Positions 1 through 7,440 of a stretch of DNA of 64,000 nucleotides are shown in pieces. Source of the DNA: Nocardia inohanensis NBRC 100128 (GTDB taxonomy: Bacteria; Actinomycetota; Actinomycetes; Mycobacteriales; Mycobacteriaceae); assembly GCF_001612945.1 (NCBI RefSeq), contig NZ_BDBK01000008.1, positions 682,001 through 746,000 on the forward strand, read 5' to 3'. A program made the translations under genes and the position numbers. The stretch's first letter is position 1. Each line of letters starts with the position of its first letter. The notes under the pieces were generated by a model that was not told the origin of the DNA, searched no databases, and worked only from the letters and a program-made list of their open reading frames with translations.

Positions 1-785
1 TCCGGTATTGCGGTGCAAGAGGTTTCGGCGTCGGCGAGAAACGCGTCGAGCAGGCCGTCGAGATCCGGGCGCGGGTCGGTCACGCGGCCGAGCAGGTGGT
101 CGTCGACCGCCAGCGCGCCGAACGCGTAATGGACGGCGACGATCTCGGGCAGGAAATTGGCGGGCAGCCGGCTCAGCGCCAGATACCACGATGCGGCCTG
201 CATCGTCAGCCGCAACGGCTGCACCCACCTCGGGAAGTCACGGGAGGTGAGCTCCGGCGGGAACACTCCGGCCGCGGCCAGCGCGCGCCGCCGCGACCGC
301 GCCGCCGACCGGCCCGGCTCGCCTGCGCCGCGCCGCGAGAACTCGTGCGCCAGTAGTCGATTGACAATTGCGGCGGGCTGAGTCGCGGGCTGGGAGACGA
401 TATCGTTCCAGCAGCCGTCGAGTAGCGTGAGCGGTGCCCGCTGCCGGAGGATCAACCGCACGGTATCGGGGTCGCGTTCCCGCAGGGTTCCGATCAACGG
501 GCGCAGTCGCGCCCGCGTGGCATCGACTTCGGCCGCGATTATGTCGGCGGTGACATCCACCGGTTCACTGCCCGCATCGCCGTCGAGGAACGCGCCGACG
601 ATCCGCCGGGCGACGAGCACACCGGCCTCGCTCTCCTGATCCACCAGCAACTCCCGCCACACCACCTCCGGGCCGCCCGCCAGGATCCGCTCGGCGGCCG
701 CGACGGCGGCGTGACTGAACTCGAACCGGCGCGGCGGCAGCGAGGTCGTCGTATCGCGGGGACGGGTGCTTGCATCCGGGGACAT
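1..785 (-). CDS. haem-oxygenase-like (TenA/HO-fold) putative diiron oxidase, partial
   Basis: The gene is cut by the left window edge: 261 codons are visible from an ATG at 785 and the C-terminus is missing. The middle and C-terminal visible parts resemble the 'iron-containing redox enzyme' (HDO) family of the haem-oxygenase fold: LLDGCWNDIV near residue 121, LLAHEFSRRGAG near 144 (Glu148), and PEIVAVHYAFG near 213 (Glu214, His219). HDO enzymes such as UndA and the BesC type use two irons to oxidise or cleave fatty or amino acids. The ATG overlaps the SGNH hydrolase stop (TGATG), so it is the last visible gene of a coupled leftward operon with another diiron enzyme. The remaining metal ligands lie outside the window. 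The substrate is unknown; the family call is from motifs only. Confidence 0.62.
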   Translation of the reverse strand, partial: MSPDASTRPRDTTTSLPPRRFEFSHAAVAAAERILAGGPEVVWRELLVDQESEAGVLVARRIVGAFLDGDAGSEPVDVTADIIAAEVDATRARLRPLIGTLRERDPDTVRLILRQRAPLTLLDGCWNDIVSQPATQPAAIVNRLLAHEFSRRGAGEPGRSAARSRRRALAAAGVFPPELTSRDFPRWVQPLRLTMQAASWYLALSRLPANFLPEIVAVHYAFGALAVDDHLLGRVTDPRPDLDGLLDAFLADAETSCTAIP

Positions 786-1468
786 CAGCGCGGGATTCCG
801 GCGAGATGGCGGGCGAGGGCGTGGATTTTCAACCCGGCCGCGAAGGCGTGCCCGCGCGCGTTGAAATGCAGTCTGTCGCTGCTGTAGATGCTCGGATCGG
901 TGGTCAGCGGATGGTCCAGGAACTGCACGAACACGGCCCCGTGCGCCGCGGACACTTCCTCGGTGACGCGCGCGAGCGCCCGGGTGGCGGCGCTGACCGA
1001 TTCGGCGTACTTGGCCGGAACCAGTTCGGCCTGGGTGAGATCGAGCAATCCGATGGTCACCACCTCCGCGCCCCGCGCGCGCAGCGCCGACACCATGGTG
1101 GTGAGCTCGGCCCGCACCCGGTCCGGGTCGAAGCCGGGCCGCAGCATATCGTTGCCGCCGCAGGTGACGAACGCCAGATCCGGGCCGAATTCCAGGGCGG
1201 CGTCGAGCTGGGTGGCGCGCACTTCGGCGGTGGTCAGGTCCCGGCGGCCGAGATTGCGGGCGGTGAAGTCCGGGTGGATCGCGCCCAGGACGGCTTCCAG
1301 GCGCTGCGACCAGGACAGGTCGGCGTAGCCCGGGACCGGCTCCCGAATGCCCTCGGCCACACTGTCGCCCATGGTGATCATGCGCTTCCACGGTGCGCCG
1401 CACAGCATTTCGACGGCGGTCGCGGTCGGCACCGCGTAGGGATCGGTGTCCTCGGTCAGTACGGTCAT
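785..1468 (-). CDS. SGNH/GDSL-family hydrolase
   Basis: A 227-residue protein with the SGNH hydrolase blocks in order: GDSVAEG (nucleophile Ser, near residue 34), the Gly block, GGND (near 105) and SDRLHFN (Asp-x-x-His, near 203). These esterases or acyltransferases act on O- or N-acyl groups through a Ser-His-Asp triad. No signal peptide is seen, so it is probably cytoplasmic. The ATG at 1468 overlaps the stop of the ferritin-like gene (ATGA), and its own stop overlaps the start of the HO-fold gene. In this operon an acyl release or acyl transfer role is a reasonable inference. A second SGNH protein sits next to the megasynthase (21791-22411). Confidence 0.85.
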   Translation of the reverse strand: MTVLTEDTDPYAVPTATAVEMLCGAPWKRMITMGDSVAEGIREPVPGYADLSWSQRLEAVLGAIHPDFTARNLGRRDLTTAEVRATQLDAALEFGPDLAFVTCGGNDMLRPGFDPDRVRAELTTMVSALRARGAEVVTIGLLDLTQAELVPAKYAESVSAATRALARVTEEVSAAHGAVFVQFLDHPLTTDPSIYSSDRLHFNARGHAFAAGLKIHALARHLAGIPR

Positions 1469-2577
1469 GGCAGCTCGATGTCCTTTCCCTCGATTGCGCC
1501 CGCACCCCGGGCGATGACGGCGGCGATCTCCCGGCCGCGCACCAGCCGTTCCTGGCGGTCGATCTCCTCGGCCAGCCGCTCGTCCTCGGCATTGACCGCG
1601 GCCCCGTCGACGGCGCTGAAACCGAAGACGCCCAGGTCTTTCAGCGCCTGCTGCATGCGCGGTCCGAACAGGTTGATATCGCGCAGGGTCGGCACGATGC
1701 GGGAGAACAGGCGGCGGCGGAACTCCCGCATGGCCGGTGAGCGCTTGGTCAGCGCGATGCATTCCTCGGCCCCGTAATCGAGTTCGCGCCACATCTCCTC
1801 GCCCGCGAACCGGTCCCGCAGCGTCCAGCACGCCTCGATGGCGAACTCCTCGCGCTCACGCAGTTCGGCGTCGCCGAGCTGCCGGTAGAAGTCGCGCAGC
1901 GCCAGCCGGCCGAAGGCGACGTGACGGGCCTCGTCTTGGAGCACGTAGGCATTCAGGTTGCGCGCCAGCGGATCTCGCAGCCGGTCGCGTTGAATGCTGA
2001 ACGAGGCGAGCGCCAGCCCCTCGATGAGCACCTGCACACCGAGATAGGTGATGTCCCAGCGGCTATCGCGCACGATCGTCTCGAACAACCCGCGCAGCGG
2101 CAGCGACATGCCGTACCGCACACCGATCTTCGTCTCCAGCATGCGCTGATACACCTCGACGTGCCGGGCCTCGTCCATCACCTGCGTGGCGGCATAGAAC
2201 TTGGCGGACATATCCGGCACCGTCTGCACGACCTTGGCCGCACACACCAGCCCACCCTGTTCCCCGTGCAGAAACTGCGAATACAGCCAACCCGCGAGAT
2301 GACGGCGCACAGTGATCCGCTCGGCTTCCGGCAGCGCCCGCCACAGCTCCGAATCAGCGATCCACACGAACTCGTCAGGCATCCCGATGGGGTTATCCGG
2401 ATCCACTTCGTGCGACCAGTCCAGCCGCACCTCGGCATCCCACTGCCGCTGTTTGCCTTTGCCGTACAGCGCCAGCAGCTGCTCGGATCCGGCATCGTAG
2501 TCCCAGTTGAAGACGGTGGCGCCGCCGCTTTCCAGCGTCCAGGTGCCGCCCAGTTCGGCCATGCGTTCGGTGTTCAT
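1465..2577 (-). CDS. ferritin-like diiron-carboxylate oxygenase
   Basis: A 370-residue soluble protein with two complete diiron half-sites: Glu106 (in FLHGEQGG) with Glu136/His139 (DEARH), and Glu186 (VLIEGLAL) with Glu216/His219 (DEARH). This matches the ferritin/ribonucleotide-reductase-like oxygenase superfamily (acyl desaturases, AurF-type N-oxygenases). The ATG at 2577 overlaps the stop of the transglutaminase-like gene (ATGA), and its stop overlaps the SGNH start. Co-location with an ACP and an acyl-AMP ligase suggests hydroxylation, desaturation or N-oxygenation of a carrier-bound acyl or aminoacyl group. That role is inference. Two different diiron folds in one small operon is unusual. 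Confidence 0.82.
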   Translation of the reverse strand: MNTERMAELGGTWTLESGGATVFNWDYDAGSEQLLALYGKGKQRQWDAEVRLDWSHEVDPDNPIGMPDEFVWIADSELWRALPEAERITVRRHLAGWLYSQFLHGEQGGLVCAAKVVQTVPDMSAKFYAATQVMDEARHVEVYQRMLETKIGVRYGMSLPLRGLFETIVRDSRWDITYLGVQVLIEGLALASFSIQRDRLRDPLARNLNAYVLQDEARHVAFGRLALRDFYRQLGDAELREREEFAIEACWTLRDRFAGEEMWRELDYGAEECIALTKRSPAMREFRRRLFSRIVPTLRDINLFGPRMQQALKDLGVFGFSAVDGAAVNAEDERLAEEIDRQERLVRGREIAAVIARGAGAIEGKDIELP

Positions 2578-3860
2578 CGCAGCACTCCCGCCTCGGCGTG
2601 CAGGCGCGAAGTCACGCCGGCGAACGCCCGTTTCGGCGCGGGACCGCCCGCCGCGTCGACCAGCAACGGAACACCGGGAGCGACCGCCCCAGGCAGCAGA
2701 CGGTTGAACCGACTGCCGCAGCACGCTTCCCGGAATTCGGTCCCGCCCGCCAGATGCGCGAACGTGACATCGAGCGGCCGCCAGTGGTCACGCTCGTACA
2801 CCTCCGTCCAGGCGTGGTCGCTGCCGACCAGTCCGAGCAGGTATCCGCGCCGGGTGCGCGCAGTGAGCCCGTGGGCACGCAGCCGATCGGTCAGCACCGC
2901 GCTCGCCACCACGCAGTCGGCGACACCGAGCTCCCAAGCCCGCCGATGGTCGCCGCGCAACCGTTCGGAGATCGCCTGGTAGACCACGCGCCCCGAGCCG
3001 AAGTCCGCCAGCTGTTCGTCGAAAGCCGCACGGACCAAATCATTTCCGACGCGATACCGCTCACCAGTCAGCCGAACCCGCACCCGGTACGGCGCACGCT
3101 GGTGGCCAGCCGCGACGACCGGTGCCGCGACCCTGTCATCAACCGGTCTTCCCATCTCCGGGACCGCCGCCAACTGCTCCTCACCCCGACCCAGCGAGCC
3201 CACGGCTGCCGCCAACCGCTCCCCGCCCGCACCCACCGAGCCCACGGTCGACGCGAACCTCTCCTCACTCGGACCCACCGAGCCCATGGCTGCCGCCAAC
3301 TGCTCCCCGCCCGGACCCACCGAGCGCACCGCTGCCGCCAACCACTCTTCACCCGCACCCACCGCTGCCTCGGCCTGCTGCCCGCGCACGCCCACCGAGC
3401 TCAGTGCTGACGCGAACCGCTCCCCTACCACAACTACCGAGCCCACGGCTGTCTCGGCCTGTTCCATGGGCGGCGTGGTCACGTCCAGGGCCTGTACGCC
3501 CTCGGCGGTTAGGTCGGGAACCGCTGCCGCGCAATCACCCTCGAATCCTCCGGGCGGAACGACGGTGATCGTCCAGTCCAGTGGACGCAGCCAGGAGTCG
3601 GCGGTGCCGGCGGCGAAGCGCAGCAGCAGGCGCTGGGCCAGTTCGGGAACGGTGACCCCGCTGCGCGAGTGCACGCCGGCGTTGATCACGTCGGTGTAGT
3701 CGAACAGCGGGCCGCTTACCGGATCGATGCGATGTTGCAGTCCGTCGGCTGCCAGCGCCGCGACGCTCGCCGCGTCCGTGCCGAGCAGCACGGCTGCCTC
3801 CGCGACGGGGGTGTCGAAAACCGCCAGGTCGGCGGGTGTCTGCACGAAGGAGATGTTCAC
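2574..3860 (-). CDS. transglutaminase-like protein with internal tandem repeat
   Basis: A 428-residue protein starting at GTG 3860, which overlaps the ACP stop (GTGA). The C-terminal third has the transglutaminase/papain-like core with an intact triad: Cys316 (VADCVVAS), His349 (SDHAWTEVY) and Asp364 (RPLDVTF). In antibiotic pathways relatives such as AdmF of andrimid form amide bonds between carrier-bound acyl groups; the adjoining ACP and acyl-AMP ligase suit that job, but this is inference. The N-terminal ~130 residues match no domain I can name. Residues ~138-232 consist of about seven degenerate 14-residue repeats that look like a low-complexity linker. Confidence 0.75.
   Translation of the reverse strand: MNISFVQTPADLAVFDTPVAEAAVLLGTDAASVAALAADGLQHRIDPVSGPLFDYTDVINAGVHSRSGVTVPELAQRLLLRFAAGTADSWLRPLDWTITVVPPGGFEGDCAAAVPDLTAEGVQALDVTTPPMEQAETAVGSVVVVGERFASALSSVGVRGQQAEAAVGAGEEWLAAAVRSVGPGGEQLAAAMGSVGPSEERFASTVGSVGAGGERLAAAVGSLGRGEEQLAAVPEMGRPVDDRVAAPVVAAGHQRAPYRVRVRLTGERYRVGNDLVRAAFDEQLADFGSGRVVYQAISERLRGDHRRAWELGVADCVVASAVLTDRLRAHGLTARTRRGYLLGLVGSDHAWTEVYERDHWRPLDVTFAHLAGGTEFREACCGSRFNRLLPGAVAPGVPLLVDAAGGPAPKRAFAGVTSRLHAEAGVLR
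3165..3449. repeat. 42-bp degenerate tandem repeat inside the transglutaminase-like gene
   Basis: About seven in-frame units (six of 42 bp and one of 33 bp) encode variants of AVGSVGxGxERLAA. Units differ at several positions, so the array is old or relaxed, not a recent slippage product. It separates the unassigned N-terminal domain from the transglutaminase core. Confidence 0.85.
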
Positions 3861-4096
3861 GCCCGCTCCGCGATTAGTGCGGCCAGCTCGCGGACCGTGG
3901 TTGCGGCGTAGGCGATATCGTCCGGGATCTCGATGCCGAGCGCGGTCTCCACGTCCACGACGACGCGCAGTACCGCGAGGGAGTCGACGCCGGGCAGGTC
4001 CGCGATGGCGGCCTCGGTGGTGATCTCGGCGGGGTCGAGTGCGAGCCGCGTGGCGAATGCGGCGGCGAGAGCGTCTTGCACGATGTCGGCGTTCAT
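3857..4096 (-). CDS. acyl carrier protein
   Basis: A 79-residue acidic protein with the carrier-protein helix II motif PGVDSLAVLR; the Ser of DSL (about residue 39) is the expected 4'-phosphopantetheine site. Length is typical of a free-standing ACP. The ATG at 4096 overlaps the ligase stop (ATGA) and its own stop overlaps the GTG of the transglutaminase-like gene. It is therefore translated between the enzyme likely to load it and the enzymes likely to use the loaded acyl group. No phosphopantetheinyl transferase is encoded in the window, so activation must be supplied elsewhere. Confidence 0.93.
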   Translation of the reverse strand: MNADIVQDALAAAFATRLALDPAEITTEAAIADLPGVDSLAVLRVVVDVETALGIEIPDDIAYAATTVRELAALIAERA

Positions 4097-5706
4097 GCGG
4101 GCGCGCCTTCCTCGGTGAGTCGCCGGCAGATATCGCGGGCCGCGCGGCGGCGCACCTTGCCGGAGCTGGTGTACGGAATCGTTTTGGGCGCAACGGGATA
4201 CACGCGGGCGAGCTGGGGCCCGAGCGCGGCGCGGATGGCCGCCTCGACGGTGGCGGCCAGGTCGGCGGCGGCCTCCGGGTCGAGGGAGGTCTCCAGCAGC
4301 ACGGCGATGTGTTCGGCTCCGGCGTCGTCGACGCCGATCGCCGCGCAGCGCACCCCATCCAGGCCGGGCAGACCCCCGACTATGTCCTCGACGTCTTCGG
4401 CGTAATAGTTCTGCCCGTGCAGGATCATCATGTCCTTGACCCGACCGACGAGGTAGAGCTCACCGTCGCGTTCGAAGCCGAGATCGCCGGTGCGCAGCCA
4501 GCCGTCGGCGGTGAAGGGCTGCGCGGTCTCAGGCACGCCCAGATAGCCGCCCATGACCGGTGCACCCGAGATCTCGACTTCCCCGACCCGACCCGGTTCG
4601 CTTATCCGCCAGCGCATTTCACCCACCGCGCGGCCCGCGCTCACCACGGTGCGCGCGACGGGATCGAATTCGGGGACCGTGCGCGGCTGGTCGCCGGGTC
4701 CGAGCCGGAAACGATCCACGATCACCGTGCGCACCGGCTCGCCCTGGCGCGCACAGGTCACCATCAGGGTGGCCTCGGCCATGCCGTAACACGGGCGCAT
4801 GGCCTCGGCGCGAAATCCGCTGGGCGCGAAGGTCTTCGTGAATTCCTCGAGGACCGGCCGGCGCACTGGTTCGGCCCCGTTGAAGGCCAGCCGCCACCGC
4901 GACAAGTCCAGTTCGGGCGGTACGCCGTCCGGGAACGCTGACGCGAGCAGGTGATAGGCGAAGTTCGGCATGGGCACAGCGGTGGTGGGCGAGCCCGCGC
5001 ATTCGCGCAGCCAGCGACCGGGATCCCGCACGAAATCCGAAGGCCGCCAAAGGCAGACGGGATTGCCGCGGACCAGTCCGGTCAGCGTCGCGAACAGGCC
5101 CATATCGTGAAACAGCGGCAGCCACAGGCCCATACAGTCCGTGACGTCCCAAGCTGCGGCCGTGGCGATGACATCCAGCCCGGCCATGATGTTGTCCGCG
5201 GTGAGCGCGACACCCTTCGGGGCGGAGGTGCTGCCGGAGGTGTACTGGATGACGGCGTACCGGTCCCGCCGAGCGCGATTGCGTTGCGCTCCAGGCGAAT
5301 CCGTAGGCCGCGGGTCTCCCGGCTCGGTGATGTCGAGAATCCGCACCCCCGGCAGATCGACCTCGAGCCGCCGCAACAACCGCAGCCCCGTGTCGTCCAC
5401 CAGCAGCGTGTCCAGTTCCGCGTCGACGGCGATCCGCCGCACCTGTCGCACGTAGGCCGCACCGCCCAGCGCCCCCGGCAGGGCGATCGGCACCGCCGCC
5501 GCCTCGGCGCGCAGACAGGCCAGCAGCCCGCGCACCCACGGTTCGCCATTGGCCAGCAGCAGGCCCACCCGGCGATCACCGTCCAGCGCGGCGGCGGTCA
5601 GCTCCGCGTCGCGCAGTATCCGCGTCACCGGAATCTCATGTCCCGCCGCAGGGAGGTGCAGCACCGTCCGCGGTTGCACCGCACGATCGATCTCGTCCCA
5701 GAGCAT
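4093..5706 (-). CDS. fatty acyl-AMP ligase (FAAL-type AMP-binding enzyme)
   Basis: A 537-residue ANL-superfamily enzyme. Motifs in order: YTSGSTSAPKGV (P-loop-like), PLFHDMG, FNGAEPVR, CYGMAEATLMV (characteristic of FAALs), GWLRTGDLGF, GRVKDMMILHGQNYY and a C-terminal SSGKVRR lysine. FAALs make acyl-AMP from a free fatty acid and transfer it to an ACP, here presumably the product of the next gene. The ATG at 5706 is chosen because GGAGG stands seven bases upstream; a longer frame lacks such support. It is the first gene of the leftward unit, divergent from the thioesterase gene. FAAL rather than CoA ligase is judged from motifs only. Confidence 0.85.
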   Translation of the reverse strand: MLWDEIDRAVQPRTVLHLPAAGHEIPVTRILRDAELTAAALDGDRRVGLLLANGEPWVRGLLACLRAEAAAVPIALPGALGGAAYVRQVRRIAVDAELDTLLVDDTGLRLLRRLEVDLPGVRILDITEPGDPRPTDSPGAQRNRARRDRYAVIQYTSGSTSAPKGVALTADNIMAGLDVIATAAAWDVTDCMGLWLPLFHDMGLFATLTGLVRGNPVCLWRPSDFVRDPGRWLRECAGSPTTAVPMPNFAYHLLASAFPDGVPPELDLSRWRLAFNGAEPVRRPVLEEFTKTFAPSGFRAEAMRPCYGMAEATLMVTCARQGEPVRTVIVDRFRLGPGDQPRTVPEFDPVARTVVSAGRAVGEMRWRISEPGRVGEVEISGAPVMGGYLGVPETAQPFTADGWLRTGDLGFERDGELYLVGRVKDMMILHGQNYYAEDVEDIVGGLPGLDGVRCAAIGVDDAGAEHIAVLLETSLDPEAAADLAATVEAAIRAALGPQLARVYPVAPKTIPYTSSGKVRRRAARDICRRLTEEGAPA

Positions 5707-5898
5707 GGTGTCTGTCCTCCCTACGGCCACCGCGGACACTACCGACGCGGACCCCCGCCGATCGGCCGCGTTCGGCGGTTCTGTGACTGGCGATAGGAGC
5801 TCCCAATGAGCTCGCTCACCGGCGGTGCCGCGCGGACATACTGCGAACCGAAAGCACATGCCAGATCACTCGATTCGACGCAGTTGGGAACCGGGACC

Positions 5899-6423
5899 AT
5901 GACCGAGACATTGTTCTTCGACCGCGCGTTCGCGCCGTTCACGCCGTTCGCCACCGAGAATCCGGATTACGCGAAGCTCGCCGAGATCGCGGGCGCGGCG
6001 GTGCCGTTCGGCGTCTACGCGGGCGTGCGGGTCACCGAACTCGACGCCGAGCACGCCCTGGTCGAACTCCCCGACAAGCCGGAGTTGCGCAACCACGTCA
6101 AGACCGTGCACGCCGGCGCGCTGTACCTGGCCGCCGATATCGCCTGCGCGGTGGCGTTCGTCGGCGCGGCCGCCACCGACCTGCCCGCGGTCGAATGGAT
6201 GGTGGTCCGCGATTCGCGCTCGGCGTTCTTCAAGCCCGCCGTCGGCCGCATCCGCGCCATCGGCACCGTCGACCCGCGTGACATCCGCGCCATCGCCGAA
6301 CGCACCGCGGCCGGCAAGTTCGACCTCGACACCCGCGCCGGTCTCTACGACGACAACGATGTCCTCGTCGGCAAGGTGAGCTTCGAATACGTCTGCAAAC
6401 TCGCCGCGCCGACGGCCGACTGA
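5899..6423 (+). CDS. hotdog-fold thioesterase (DUF4442/PaaI-like)
   Basis: A 174-residue protein with hotdog-fold character: HVKTVHAGALYLAADIACAV resembles the HGG/N-x-H-x-G active-site helix of PaaI/DUF4442 acyl thioesterases, followed by beta strands with FFKPAVGRIRAIG. It probably hydrolyses an acyl-CoA or acyl-ACP. An in-frame upstream ATG at 5806 has a good AGGAG, but codons 5806-5898 have many A/T third positions unlike the rest, so the start at 5899 is preferred; this stays open. It is divergent from the FAAL operon and 15 bp before the hydrolase, with which it likely forms a two-gene unit. Confidence 0.78.
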   Translation: MTETLFFDRAFAPFTPFATENPDYAKLAEIAGAAVPFGVYAGVRVTELDAEHALVELPDKPELRNHVKTVHAGALYLAADIACAVAFVGAAATDLPAVEWMVVRDSRSAFFKPAVGRIRAIGTVDPRDIRAIAERTAAGKFDLDTRAGLYDDNDVLVGKVSFEYVCKLAAPTAD

Positions 6424-6438
6424 TCAGGAACGGAAGTC

Positions 6439-7353
6439 ATGTCGACCCCAAGTCAGACCCCCGCCGCTGCCAAGCGGCCGTCGGAATTCGACACCCTCGA
6501 GGCGCTGCGGGTTTCGGTTCCCGCCTCCGATATCTCCGCCGCGGCGGAGTTCGTCGTGCGGGTGCTGCCCGCCGCCGACCCGGCCGCCCCGCTGCTGCTG
6601 GTGCTGCCCGCGATCGCGTTGAAGGCGAAATTCTATCTGCCCCTGGCGAAGTCGCTGCACGCCGCCGGATTCTCCACCGCCACGGTCGATCTGCGCGCGC
6701 AGGGCGAGAGCACCCCGCCCCTGGGCCAGGCCCGCAACTACGGCTACCGTCAGATGCTCGAAGCCGACCTGCCCGCGATCCTGGACGCGCTGCGGGAACG
6801 GTTCCCGCAGGCTCCGCTCTACCTGGTGGGCCACAGCCTGGGCGGTCAGCTCTCGCTGCTCTACAGTGCGGCCAATCCGGGCCGCGTGAGCGGCATCATC
6901 ACCATCGCCACCGGCGTCGTCTACTGGCGCGCCTTCGATATCAGCCGCTGGGCTTCGGTGCTCTACGGCAGTCAGTACGTCGGCGTGGTGTCGCGGCTGC
7001 GCGGCGTCTGGCCCGGCGGCAGGATCATGGGCGGTCCGATGGCGGGCGGCGTCATGGCCGACTGGTCCTGGCACGCGCTGACCGGACGCTACCGGCCGGC
7101 CGGCTCGAAACTGAATTACGATCGCCTGCTTGCCGAATCGGCCACGCCGACCCTCATGGTGTCCTTCGAAGGCGACCCGCTCGGGCCGAAGTCGACGGTG
7201 GATCACCTCGCCGGGCGTTTGCGCACGGCGCGGCCCGCCCGCTGGCATGTGGGCCCCGGCGACGGCATCGCCAATCTCGACCATTTCGCGTGGATCAAAG
7301 ACAGCCCGGCCCTCGGAATTCGCTTCGCCGAGTGGATCCGGGACAACCGGTAG
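6439..7353 (+). CDS. alpha/beta hydrolase
   Basis: A 304-residue alpha/beta hydrolase-fold protein: a hydrophobic strand LLLVLPAIALK, VDLRAQGES, the nucleophile elbow LVGHSLGGQ (Ser near residue 135), and late GDPLGP (acid) and NLDHFAW (His near 284). It is related to serine aminopeptidase/monoacylglycerol-lipase-type hydrolases. RBS AGGAACGGA lies just upstream of ATG 6439, and the gene ends before the strong terminator at 7384-7425. With the preceding thioesterase it may release or proofread acyl intermediates of the flanking lipid enzymes; that function is inference. Confidence 0.83.
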   Translation: MSTPSQTPAAAKRPSEFDTLEALRVSVPASDISAAAEFVVRVLPAADPAAPLLLVLPAIALKAKFYLPLAKSLHAAGFSTATVDLRAQGESTPPLGQARNYGYRQMLEADLPAILDALRERFPQAPLYLVGHSLGGQLSLLYSAANPGRVSGIITIATGVVYWRAFDISRWASVLYGSQYVGVVSRLRGVWPGGRIMGGPMAGGVMADWSWHALTGRYRPAGSKLNYDRLLAESATPTLMVSFEGDPLGPKSTVDHLAGRLRTARPARWHVGPGDGIANLDHFAWIKDSPALGIRFAEWIRDNR

Positions 7354-7383
7354 GCTTCGCCGCAGCAGCCCGCCGGTACACCG

Positions 7384-7425
7384 AACGTCCGGCTCCCCCA
7401 CTGCCTCTCGGGGGAGCCGGACGTT
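7384..7425. terminator. bidirectional rho-independent-type terminator
   Basis: A perfect 16-bp inverted repeat (7384-7399 and 7410-7425) with a 10-base loop lies between the convergent ends of the hydrolase gene (7353) and the biotin carboxylase gene (7441). It is followed by a T-rich TTTCGTTTCG on the plus strand. It can end transcription in both directions. Confidence 0.9.
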
Positions 7426-7440
7426 TCGTTTCGCGGTGTC

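Noticed and set aside
5806..5898. Longer N-terminus of the thioesterase with a good AGGAG before ATG 5806
   Set aside because: The 31 extra codons have many A/T third positions and no hotdog-fold similarity; kept only as an alternative start.
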